Counted from the stretch's first letter, positions 1 through 5,256 are shown. The stretch: DNA of 5,671 nucleotides from Thermoplasmata archaeon (GCA_030039135.1 JASHQN010000132.1:1-5671); one strand, 5' to 3'. Notes: generated from the sequence alone by a model not told the origin. Numbers and translations: made by a program.

Positions 1-97
1 GCTCGGTCTGGAACACGCCGAGCCCGAGGACGGGGATTGCAGGGCCCTGGTTCAGCCGCACCCGGCTCGCGAGGTCGCGGAGTGGAAACTCCGTCAT
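1..97 (-). CDS. Aldo/keto reductase, N-terminal fragment (continues beyond base 1)
   Basis: Reading leftward from the ATG at 97-95 gives 32 codons without a stop. The peptide begins MTEFPLRDLASRV and continues RLNQGPAIPVLGLGVFQTE. The segment 'L-N-x-G-x-x-I-P-x-L-G-L-G-V-F-Q' is the first beta-hairpin and strand of the aldo/keto reductase TIM barrel, best matched in the subfamily of small NADPH-dependent AKRs that reduce aldehydes and ketones to alcohols. The catalytic Asp/Tyr/Lys/His residues lie outside the window, so activity cannot be judged. The ATG overlaps the TGA of the gene at 94-405 as ATGA, which points to one transcript with translational coupling. Family assignment rests on about 20 residues, but the pattern is characteristic. 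Confidence 0.8.
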   Translation of the reverse strand, partial: MTEFPLRDLASRVRLNQGPAIPVLGLGVFQTE

Positions 98-405
98 CGG
101 GCACTCCGATCCACGGAGGCCCGTCCCTGAGGGCGCGGTGCGCGGAACCGGCTCCCCATGCCCCGGGCCCGGAGCCGCTCGTCATAGGCCCTCAGCTGTG
201 ATTCGTGCTCGGGACAGAGCGAGAACGTGCGCCAGAGTGTCCCCGGCGCGGACGGGTCCGAGGAGGCCGCGCACAGCTCCACGGGATGCGGCCGGTCGTC
301 GCAGGGTCCGCCGGCGCCCGGATCCGGCTCCCCTACCTGGCTGCGAAGCGCAAAGTCGTAGGCCGCTCCCATGTCGCAGAGAGGACGCTGGAAGATCGCG
401 CTCAT
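94..405 (-). CDS. Small Cys/His-rich protein of unknown function, first gene of the aldo/keto reductase unit
   Basis: A 103-residue protein starting MSAIFQRPLCDMGAAY. I do not recognise the family. Visible features are Cys10, Cys35, Cys45 and Cys64, with His40 and His67. The C-terminal part reads SLCPEHESQLRAYDERLRA, an amphipathic helix directly after a Cys-Pro-x-His turn, then an Arg-rich tail. The pattern C35-x4-H40-x4-C45 ... C64-x2-H67 could form a metal site, probably zinc, but no named zinc-finger signature fits. No signal peptide or membrane helix is seen, so it is probably cytosolic. The ATG at 405-403 is favoured because a TATA-like element lies about 34 bases upstream; Met12 is an alternative start. 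Its TGA overlaps the start of the downstream reductase (ATGA), which supports it being a real gene and a possible partner or regulator of that enzyme. Confidence 0.68.
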   Translation of the reverse strand: MSAIFQRPLCDMGAAYDFALRSQVGEPDPGAGGPCDDRPHPVELCAASSDPSAPGTLWRTFSLCPEHESQLRAYDERLRARGMGSRFRAPRPQGRASVDRSAR

Positions 406-434
406 CGGCGGACCGCCCGGGCAGGTTCGATCCC

Positions 435-442
435 GAGATAAA
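435..442 (-). promoter_or_regulatory. TATA-like element for the Cys-rich protein / aldo-keto reductase unit
   Basis: On the minus strand this reads TTTATCTC, inside CCTTTATCTCGGG. It is an AT-rich island in very GC-rich DNA. Its centre is about 34 bases before the ATG at 405. With usual archaeal spacing (TATA centre near -26), transcription would begin only a few bases ahead of the start codon. The plus-strand reading (GATAAAGG) is a poorer box but could also serve the hydrolase gene on the right. Confidence 0.5.
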
Positions 443-528
443 GGGGTGCGGCCGCGCGACCCGGAACGCTATCTCCCCGGCCCGACCTCGGTGGCTCGAA
501 CGCCCGGCCGGACGGGCCCGGGGCGACC

Positions 529-535
529 AGGAAGG
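529..535 (+). promoter_or_regulatory. Shine-Dalgarno-like site for the alpha/beta hydrolase
   Basis: AGGAAGG lies 7 bases before the GTG at 543 and helps choose this start among the long open frame, which extends upstream to 138 without a stop. I see no convincing TATA box at the expected distance; AT-richer spots near 435-444 and 468-475 are the only candidates. Confidence 0.45.
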
Positions 536-542
536 CGCACCA

Positions 543-1373
543 GTGCCGATCGTGCGGGCGAACGGGGCCGAGATCTACTACGAGCAGAACGGGACGTCGG
601 GCGATCCCGTCGTGCTGATCCATGGGTCCTGGGTCGACCACCACAGCTGGGATCTCGTCGTCCCGGGTTTCGCCCGCGCGACCCAGACCGTCGCCTACGA
701 TCGACGCGGCCACGGAGAGAGCTCCGGACCCCCGCGGACGCGACCGGTCCGCGACGACGCGAGCGACCTTGCCGCGCTTCTCGAGGTCATCGATCTCTAC
801 CCGGCACACCTCGTCGCCCACTCCTACGGTGGGGCGGTCGCGCTGCGTCTCGCGATCGACCGGCCCGAGATGGTCCGCAGTATCTCGATCCACGAGTCGA
901 CCTTCGTGGGTCTTCTCGCCGACGATCCCGCGTCCGCGCCCGAGGCCGAACGGCTCCTTGCCGGTGTACGCGCGCTGCAAGCGCTCATCCGGTCCGGCGA
1001 GGTCGATCTCGCGGCCTCCCAGTTCGTGGACGTGTTCTCGAGCGAACCGGGAGCGTGGCAACGCTTGCCGGCCGACGTGCGGGCGACCTTCGTGAGGAAC
1101 GCCCCCCGCTGGGTCGAGGAGTTCGACGATCCCGACGCCTTTGCCCCCGACCGGGCCGCCTGCCGAGACCTGCTGATCCCGGCGCTGCTCACCGACGGGA
1201 GCCAGAGCCCCCGGTTCCTCCACCGTATCATGCGCGCGCTCGGCGTGCTGCTGCGCAACAGCCGGGTCCAGGAGATCCCGGACGTCGGACACGTGCCGCA
1301 CTTGGTACGCCCGGATCAATACGTCGGTCTCGTCGGCTCGTTCCTGCTCGAGCGGAACGTGCCGAGCACGTGA
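543..1373 (+). CDS. Alpha/beta-fold hydrolase
   Basis: A 276-residue cytosolic hydrolase of the abhydrolase_1 type, likely an esterase, lactonase or C-C hydrolase; the substrate cannot be read from the sequence. The N-terminus MPIVRANGAEIYYEQNG is the typical first hairpin. The oxyanion-hole strand VVLIHGSW has His27-Gly28. YDRRGHGES (52-60) is the usual loop after strand 4. The nucleophile elbow is A-H-S-Y-G with Ser94; Ala replaces the first Gly of GxSxG, a common variant. The catalytic His is His250 in DVGHVPHL near the C-terminus. The acid is less certain; Asp218 in LLTDGSQSP is the likeliest. Length is normal for the family. The GTG start is chosen because it is the homologous N-terminus and has a Shine-Dalgarno-like site; the open frame further upstream is Arg/Pro-rich noise. 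It converges on the dehydrogenase with a 54-base gap. Confidence 0.9.
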   Translation: MPIVRANGAEIYYEQNGTSGDPVVLIHGSWVDHHSWDLVVPGFARATQTVAYDRRGHGESSGPPRTRPVRDDASDLAALLEVIDLYPAHLVAHSYGGAVALRLAIDRPEMVRSISIHESTFVGLLADDPASAPEAERLLAGVRALQALIRSGEVDLAASQFVDVFSSEPGAWQRLPADVRATFVRNAPRWVEEFDDPDAFAPDRAACRDLLIPALLTDGSQSPRFLHRIMRALGVLLRNSRVQEIPDVGHVPHLVRPDQYVGLVGSFLLERNVPST

Positions 1374-1427
1374 TGGGCCGGTCCGCGACCTCACCTCGAC
1401 GATGGCGGCGCAGGCTCCGCTCGTCGG

Positions 1428-2246
1428 CTACTTCGGGGGAGCGTCGACGAGGCCCGAGGCGTCCAAGAGGTCGAGGACACCCTTGCCGAGCCATTGGCCC
1501 CCGTCCACGGCGAGCACTTGACCGGTGATGTAGCTCGCCCGCGAGCTCACGAGAAACCGGACGCTGTCGGCGATCTCCTCGGGCGTCCCGAAGCGACCGA
1601 GCGGCACCCCGCGACGGACTGCCTCAACGATCGCGTCCGAGATCCAGAGTTGGTGATCCGTGCCTTCCGTCCGGACCGGTCCCGGGGCGACCGCGTTGAC
1701 GCGGATCCCGTAGCGGGCCCACTCGACCGCGAGGCTCCGTGTCAGGGCGAGAACCCCGGCCTTGGCCGCGGCCGAGTGGGCCGTACCCGGACCCGCCATC
1801 CAGGCGTACGCGGCGATGATGTTCACGATCGACGGATGCGACCCTCCCCGCAACAGCGGGAACGCCGCGCGGGAGCAGAAGAACGTGCCGTCCAGCACGA
1901 TGCCGACGACCGCCCTCCAGCCGTTCGGGCTCATCTTCTCCGCCGGCACGATGAAGTTGCCGGCGGCGTTGTTCACGAGCACGTCCAGGCGGCCGAACTC
2001 CGAGCGCACGGATTCGATGAGACGGTCGACCTGGTCCGGAAGGCGGACGTCGGTCGGCACGGCGAGGACCTTGGCACCATGACGGCGCAGTTCCTCCGCC
2101 CCGGCTTGAAGGTGCTCGGCCGACCGGCTCGCGATCGCAAGATCGAAGCCATCCTCCGCCAAGCCGGCGGCGATCGCGCGGCCGATACCCGTACCTCCGC
2201 CGGTCACCAGCGCAACCGGACGCGGGTTGGGCGGGCCTGCCGTCAC
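1428..2246 (-). CDS. Short-chain dehydrogenase/reductase, 2,4-dienoyl-CoA reductase type
   Basis: A 272-residue Rossmann-fold oxidoreductase. The cofactor motif TGGGTGIG is at 15-22, Arg41 in ASRSAEHL favours NADPH, and NNAAG is at 92-96. The usual SDR YxxxK is absent: Ser158, not Tyr, lies four residues before Lys162. Instead Tyr147 in AAYAWMAG is 15 residues before Lys162. This is the arrangement I recall for mammalian mitochondrial DECR1 (Asn148, Tyr199, Ser210, Lys214), and Asn97 in AAGNFI, Ser158 and the APGPVRTEG segment also match. The inferred reaction is NADPH-dependent reduction of 2,4-dienoyl-CoA to an enoyl-CoA, which would let unsaturated acyl chains enter beta-oxidation. The GTG start at 2246 follows an in-frame TGA at 2265-2267, so little extension is possible. 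No acyl-CoA dehydrogenase, hydratase or thiolase is visible nearby, so the pathway role rests on motifs alone. A non-CoA carbonyl reductase remains possible. Confidence 0.88.
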   Translation of the reverse strand: MTAGPPNPRPVALVTGGGTGIGRAIAAGLAEDGFDLAIASRSAEHLQAGAEELRRHGAKVLAVPTDVRLPDQVDRLIESVRSEFGRLDVLVNNAAGNFIVPAEKMSPNGWRAVVGIVLDGTFFCSRAAFPLLRGGSHPSIVNIIAAYAWMAGPGTAHSAAAKAGVLALTRSLAVEWARYGIRVNAVAPGPVRTEGTDHQLWISDAIVEAVRRGVPLGRFGTPEEIADSVRFLVSSRASYITGQVLAVDGGQWLGKGVLDLLDASGLVDAPPK

Positions 2247-2266
2247 GCCGAGGCCAGCGGAAGGTC

Positions 2267-2274
2267 AGATTAAC
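2267..2274 (-). promoter_or_regulatory. Possible TATA-like element for the dienoyl-CoA reductase gene
   Basis: The minus strand reads GTTAATCT, centred about 25 bases before the GTG at 2246. This would give a leaderless transcript separate from the upstream thioredoxin gene, whose stop lies 71 bases before this start. It is the only AT-rich spot in that gap. The match to an archaeal TATA box is modest. Confidence 0.35.
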
Positions 2275-2317
2275 GGCATCGTACCACCGGGCGTGCCAAG
2301 CTCGCCCGGGCCCGATC

Positions 2318-2647
2318 TCAACCTGTCGTCAACGCGGCGCGCACCGCACTGAGGTCGGCATCGGAGAGGCCCCGTCCGAGCGTCCCGTCGCGCCGGCACG
2401 TCGGAACGCCGTCACGGAACACGACGACGGTCGGAACGACCTCGATGCTGAACCGGTCCCACAGGGGACTTCCCTCGTCGGTGAGGTCTCCGATGCCGAG
2501 ATGAAAGGGACCGGATCCTTCGAGCGCTTCGAATTCGGGCCCGAAGGTTCGGCAGAACGGGCACCAGTCGGCCAGGAAGGCGACGGCCCACGTTCCTCGC
2601 CGCCTCAGATGGTTTCCGTCGAATGCGTCCGGGTCCAGCCGCTCCAT
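2318..2647 (-). CDS. Thioredoxin-like protein with CPFC active site
   Basis: A 109-residue single-domain thioredoxin-fold protein. The central strand and active site read AVAFLADWCPFCRTFGPEFEAL, with redox Cys29 and Cys32. The cis-Pro loop is EVVPTVVVFRDG, with Pro72 before Thr. The length is that of classic thioredoxins. The dipeptide between the cysteines is Pro-Phe instead of the usual Gly-Pro, which changes redox potential in other family members, so it may be an alternative thioredoxin or a disulfide reductase/isomerase-like protein. Cys84 is an extra cysteine beyond the CxxC pair. There is no signal peptide, so it is cytosolic. The ATG at 2647 is the natural family N-terminus; the open frame further upstream is low-complexity and opposes the esterase gene. 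A GGGCGGGG stretch precedes the ATG. The dienoyl-CoA reductase gene follows in the same direction, 71 bases on. Confidence 0.9.
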   Translation of the reverse strand: MERLDPDAFDGNHLRRRGTWAVAFLADWCPFCRTFGPEFEALEGSGPFHLGIGDLTDEGSPLWDRFSIEVVPTVVVFRDGVPTCRRDGTLGRGLSDADLSAVRAALTTG

Positions 2648-2667
2648 CGTTCCCCGCCCTGTCGGCC

Positions 2668-2686
2668 GACCGAACCGGGCTCGGTC
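2668..2686. repeat. Short inverted repeat in the thioredoxin/esterase divergent spacer
   Basis: GACCGA (2668-2673) and TCGGTC (2681-2686) are exact inverted copies around a 7-base loop, centred about 30 bases before the thioredoxin ATG, where its promoter should be. A perfect 10-base palindrome, GTCGGCCGAC, lies at 2661-2670. Short GC palindromes are expected by chance in such DNA, so an operator role is only a possibility. Confidence 0.3.
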
Positions 2687-2743
2687 CACCGCGCTCGAGC
2701 TCTTGGCGCTGCCGCCGCCTCGAGATCCGGGATCCGCGAACGA

Positions 2744-2764
2744 ACCGCTCTCACTTGAAGCGGT
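2744..2764. repeat. Inverted repeat ahead of the esterase gene
   Basis: ACCGCT (2744-2749) and AGCGGT (2759-2764) are exact inverted copies with a 9-base spacer, centred 35 bases before the esterase ATG. It could be an operator or a small hairpin in the leader. A GGTGAGG Shine-Dalgarno-like stretch follows at 2769-2775, and its TGA is the in-frame stop that fixes the gene start. Confidence 0.35.
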
Positions 2765-2788
2765 GCGCGGTGAGGACCCCCGCCTTCC

Positions 2789-3871
2789 ATGTCGTCCTGG
2801 CGCGTCCCCATCGAAGCCCGGGGCGACGCGCAGTTCCCGGGTCGGGTGCGGGGCACCATCGAAGTCCACCGCTTCGAGAGCCATGTCCTGAAGGGAAACC
2901 CTTGGGACGACCCCACGGAGCGCGACCTCCCCGTCTACACTCCACCTTCCGGTCGAACCGATGGTGCACCCCTCCTCGTGCTCCTGAGCGGGTACGCCGG
3001 TGCCGGATACCTGCACTTCCAGCGGGGGCGATATCTCGAGAGCTCGATCGTCGAGCGCCTCGACCGGTTGGTCCGCACGGGGGCTGCGCACGAAGCGGTC
3101 ATGGTCGGTCCGGATTGTCTCACGACGCTCGGCGGCAGCCAGTACCTCAACTCCTCGGCGACCGGCCGCTACGAGGATTACGTCGTGAGCGAGGTCGTTC
3201 CCTGGATACGGAAGCGGTACGGCACCGGGCCGACGGCCGTGCTCGGTACCTCGAGCGGAGGCTACGGCGCCCTCGTGCTCGGGCTCCGTTACCCGGACCT
3301 GTTTGGCGCGCTCGGGTCGAACGCGGGCGATGCGCTCTTCGAGTATTGTTACCCTCCCGACTTCCCCGCAACCTTCCGAGAGCTCCGAAAGGAAGGGGGC
3401 CCGGAGGCGTTCCTTCGGCGGGTCTTGCAACGACCGATCAGCGGGATGGGGGCCTCGAACCCGACCTCGCAGGCCCTCTCGATCATGGCCTACGCCTCCG
3501 CGTACTCGCCGATCGAGAGTGAGCCGGGCCGGTTCGACCTTCCCATCGACCTTGAGACGGGCGCGCTTCGGCCCGAGATATGGGCGAAGTGGCTGGCCTG
3601 CGACCCGGTCCGGATGATCGAGGACCCCCGCCACGGCGACGCAGCACGGCGGCTACGCCTACTCTACGTGGACGGGGGAACGCGCGACGAATTCGGGCTG
3701 GACATCGGAGCCCGCGTTTTCGCCGCGGCCGCACGCCGACAGGGCGCGCGGATCGACTTCGAGGAGTTCGACGGGATCCACACGGACCGAGGACCGCGGT
3801 ACGACGTGATGATACCGAAGCTGCTCGACGCTCTCGGCGAACCACGTGCGGACGCGCCCTCCTCGCTTTAG
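2789..3871 (+). CDS. Esterase, esterase D / enterochelin esterase-like alpha/beta hydrolase
   Basis: A 360-residue serine hydrolase of the putative-esterase family (PF00756 type), expected to cleave carboxylic esters; the substrate is unknown. The N-terminal part (20-60) is a beta-rich lead-in ending in DLPVYTPPSG. The core begins with LLVLLSGYAGAGY (62-74). EDYVVSEVVPWIRKRYG (129-145) is the family's conserved segment before the nucleophile. The elbow is GTSSGGYGALVL with Ser155 as nucleophile, followed by RYPDLFGALGSNAGD. Likely acid and base are Asp300 in GGTRDEFG and His331 in DGIHTDRG. The C-terminal tail is polar and not conserved-looking. There is no signal peptide or lipobox, so it is probably cytosolic. 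The ATG at 2789 is well fixed because an in-frame TGA lies at 2771-2773 with no other start between. It is divergent from the thioredoxin gene across 141 bases. Confidence 0.88.
   Translation: MSSWRVPIEARGDAQFPGRVRGTIEVHRFESHVLKGNPWDDPTERDLPVYTPPSGRTDGAPLLVLLSGYAGAGYLHFQRGRYLESSIVERLDRLVRTGAAHEAVMVGPDCLTTLGGSQYLNSSATGRYEDYVVSEVVPWIRKRYGTGPTAVLGTSSGGYGALVLGLRYPDLFGALGSNAGDALFEYCYPPDFPATFRELRKEGGPEAFLRRVLQRPISGMGASNPTSQALSIMAYASAYSPIESEPGRFDLPIDLETGALRPEIWAKWLACDPVRMIEDPRHGDAARRLRLLYVDGGTRDEFGLDIGARVFAAAARRQGARIDFEEFDGIHTDRGPRYDVMIPKLLDALGEPRADAPSSL
3864..3871 (+). promoter_or_regulatory. TATA-like element for the small CxxC protein, overlapping the esterase stop
   Basis: GCTTTAGT here includes the TAG stop of the esterase gene. 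With usual archaeal spacing, transcription would start near 3895. That leaves a leader of about 23 bases holding AGGGGAAG (3906-3913), a Shine-Dalgarno-like site 4 bases before the GTG at 3918. Read-through from the esterase gene is an equally simple way to express the small gene. Confidence 0.35.
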
Positions 3872-3917
3872 TACCCCATTCGATTCGCCGCTCGGACTCG
3901 CGAGCAGGGGAAGAACG

Positions 3918-4064
3918 GTGATCCGGGACGGCCAGCTCATCTGCGACAGCTGCCAGACAGTGATCTCGCGTATCACCGATGTGCCGGCCGATGGCTGGCA
4001 GAAGATGCACAACCTCTGTGCGACGTGCTTCGCTGCGCTCTGGCAGAAGTCGATCCAGCGTTAG
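3918..4064 (+). CDS. 48-residue zinc-ribbon-like protein (two CxxC pairs)
   Basis: The protein starts MIRDGQLICDSCQTVISR and carries Cys9-x2-Cys12 and Cys34-x2-Cys37 (NLCATCFAAL), 21 residues apart. This is the layout of a treble-clef or zinc-ribbon knuckle pair, with one zinc ion expected. Between them is ITDVPADGWQKMHN, with conserved-looking Gly-Trp; the end is a short amphipathic helix, FAALWQKSIQR. The size and lack of any other domain suggest a stand-alone zinc-binding protein, perhaps an adaptor or nucleic-acid binder; nothing in the sequence settles this. The GTG at 3918 is preferred over the ATG at 3846, because the ATG form would overlap the esterase end and add a basic, Pro/Ser-rich stretch, whereas the GTG has a good Shine-Dalgarno-like site. 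It converges on the next minus-strand gene with an 18-base gap. Confidence 0.75.
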   Translation: MIRDGQLICDSCQTVISRITDVPADGWQKMHNLCATCFAALWQKSIQR

Positions 4065-4082
4065 TGGGCCGAGTTCGGGCGA

Positions 4083-4634
4083 TTAGGCCCGAGGAACGCC
4101 CTCTCCCTCGAGGGGGACGAACGCCTCGTCCTCGAACCAGGCCAGAACGATCGTGTACCAGCTCAGGACGAGGAGGAGGGGCAGCTCGGGTAGCTTCGCT
4201 CCTCTTGCGCTGGTCACCACCGCGCCGCCGATGAGCTTGCGGCCATCGCGGACCGGCTCGATGTGCAGGATCTGCTCGCCGGAGTCGCTCGTCACCTGCC
4301 ACGCCGGAAGAAGGACCCCTGCGCGATGGAACCGGTAGGAAGGCGCCCCTACGATGTCGATGCGGTGGTAGTTGAGGTGAATCGAGACCCGGGCGAGGTC
4401 GCTCGTCGCTCCCTCGAGCCGGAGGCTGGCGCGGGGATTGAGAAATCCGACCCGCTTCAAGGTCCAAGTGGCGGACGCCGTCCGAGCAACCGCGAGGGTG
4501 CCGCCGTGACTCTTCCAAGTGAGGTCCGCCGCGAGAGTGTCGCCCGAGAGGAGCTGGAAGGCGATGGGCGCTTCCTGGGTCCGGAGCCACCGCAACGCGG
4601 TGGCGTCGAGCGAAGCGAACGCGGCCGGTTCCAT
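4083..4634 (-). CDS. Beta-rich protein with C-terminal hydrophobic segment, possibly LURP-one/tubby-like
   Basis: A 183-residue protein starting MEPAAFASLDATALRWLRTQ. Most of it (about 22-140) alternates polar and hydrophobic residues, as in a beta-barrel or sandwich: GDTLAADLTWKSHGGTLAVA, ATWTLKRVGFLNPRA, AGVLLPAWQVTSDSGEQILH. Then LPELPLLLVLSWYTIVLAWF (148-167) is one strongly hydrophobic segment that could be a membrane helix or buried core helix, followed by an acidic end. The repeated short strands, 'W-x-x-K-R-x-G-F' and terminal hydrophobic helix resemble the LURP-one-related/scramblase (tubby C-terminal-like) fold, but this is a loose resemblance and I would not name a function. The ATG at 4634 is chosen over upstream codons because the earlier frame is Arg/Pro/Gly-rich and overlaps the neighbouring gene, and a TATA-like CTTAAG is 28 bases upstream. 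It lies 26 bases downstream of the membrane-protein gene in the same direction. Confidence 0.75.
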   Translation of the reverse strand: MEPAAFASLDATALRWLRTQEAPIAFQLLSGDTLAADLTWKSHGGTLAVARTASATWTLKRVGFLNPRASLRLEGATSDLARVSIHLNYHRIDIVGAPSYRFHRAGVLLPAWQVTSDSGEQILHIEPVRDGRKLIGGAVVTSARGAKLPELPLLLVLSWYTIVLAWFEDEAFVPLEGEGVPRA

Positions 4635-4659
4635 GCGGGGGGCTACCGCTCGGACCGAA

Positions 4660-4666
4660 CTTAAGG
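4660..4666 (-). promoter_or_regulatory. TATA-like element for the beta-rich protein, overlapping the upstream stop codon
   Basis: The minus strand reads CCTTAAG at this spot, centred about 28 bases before the ATG at 4634, so a transcript from here would be leaderless. It contains the TAA stop of the membrane-protein gene. The two genes may therefore be co-transcribed, separately transcribed, or both. Confidence 0.4.
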
Positions 4667-5197
4667 CCGCGCCGGGGACTGGGATCTCGGTTTCGGCAGA
4701 GGGGCCCGGGCGTCGAGCTCGTCCTCGATCCCGTTGATCTCGGTGAGCGCGGATCCGACGTCCACCGTCGCCACGGCCCCGGACGGGACGGGACGGTAGT
4801 GACGGGCGGGAAGGAACGGGACCTCTTCCTCGCTCCATGCCGGCGGACGAGGCGCAACGGAACCGACCGCGGTAATGGACGGCGCGGGCCGGCCCCCGTC
4901 ACGGAGGACGTTCCGCTCGCCCCGGTGGGCGGGGCGCGAGGGCGAGCTCGGAGACCCGTCCTCCGGCCCCACCGCGAAGTACCACGCGAGGGTCGCGCCG
5001 ATCGCCGCGATGAATCCGAGCGTCATGAACAGCCCCCAAATGCGGAGGACTCCGAGACCGGCCACGGGGAAGGTGGCGAACGTCGCCCCCGCGGCGATAA
5101 AGAGCACTCCGGTGAGGACTAGGAGCGGAAACGCGGCTTCCAGTCCTGAGCGTCGAGGCCTCTGCTCTCCGCTCGCTCGCCCGGCCGTATCGCCCAC
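4661..5197 (-). CDS. Two-helix membrane protein with proline-rich tail, function unknown
   Basis: A 178-residue protein from the GTG at 5197. After a short basic N-terminus (RPRRSG, 13-18) come two hydrophobic helices, about 21-43 (AAFPLLVLTGVLFIAAGATF) and 53-77 (IWGLFMTLGFIAAIGATLAW), joined by a very short Gly-rich turn, so a helical hairpin. The remaining 100 residues are soluble, Pro/Arg/Ser-rich and probably disordered up to about 115. A more ordered acidic end follows, with WSEEEVPFLPARHYRPVP and ALTEINGIEDELDAR. The positive-inside rule favours a cytoplasmic N-terminus and tail. I do not recognise the family. The GTG start is preferred over a TTG at 5245 because AGAGG sits 6 bases ahead of it and the likely TATA element lies at the TTG. 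It is the first gene of a probable pair with the beta-rich protein. Confidence 0.72.
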   Translation of the reverse strand: MGDTAGRASGEQRPRRSGLEAAFPLLVLTGVLFIAAGATFATFPVAGLGVLRIWGLFMTLGFIAAIGATLAWYFAVGPEDGSPSSPSRPAHRGERNVLRDGGRPAPSITAVGSVAPRPPAWSEEEVPFLPARHYRPVPSGAVATVDVGSALTEINGIEDELDARAPLPKPRSQSPARP

Positions 5198-5241
5198 GGA
5201 CTGCCTCTGGCTCAGTGTTCGGCGCAAACAGTGGTGTACGA

Positions 5242-5256
5242 CCAATACTAGTTATC
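5242..5256 (-). promoter_or_regulatory. Probable minus-strand promoter for the membrane-protein unit
   Basis: The minus strand reads GATAACTAGTATTGG, an AT-rich island about 50 bases before the GTG at 5197. A start of transcription near 5224 would leave a leader of about 27 bases containing AGAGG (5204-5208). The exact TATA octamer is not clear. Confidence 0.4.

Noticed and set aside
421..437. GGTTCGATCCC resembling a tRNA T-arm
   Set aside because: The flanking bases form only two of the five T-stem pairs, and no acceptor stem, D-arm or anticodon arm can be found in the preceding 60 bases, which include the start of the Cys-rich gene.
138..542. Upstream extension of the alpha/beta hydrolase frame, to 411 residues
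   Set aside because: The added 135 residues are Arg/Pro-rich with no domain character and oppose the Cys-rich gene; the family N-terminus begins at GTG 543.
371..1528. 385-residue plus-strand frame over the hydrolase
   Set aside because: Extremely Arg/Pro-rich, no motif, and offset from the hydrolase, whose catalytic motifs are clear; it is a GC-rich shadow frame.
2648..3634. Long minus-strand frame leading into the thioredoxin
   Set aside because: It opposes the well-supported esterase and is Arg/Gly-rich shadow sequence; the thioredoxin fold begins naturally at ATG 2647.
3846..3917. ATG 3846 as start of the double-CxxC protein
   Set aside because: It overlaps the esterase end and adds a basic low-complexity stretch; GTG 3918 has a good Shine-Dalgarno-like site. 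Not excluded outright.
3973..4902. 309-residue minus-strand frame
   Set aside because: Arg/Pro/Ser-rich composition with no hydrophobic core; it overlaps the zinc-ribbon gene and both membrane-unit genes in another frame.
5198..5245. TTG at 5245 as start of the two-helix membrane protein
   Set aside because: It lies on the likely TATA element and has no ribosome site, while GTG 5197 has AGAGG 6 bases ahead.
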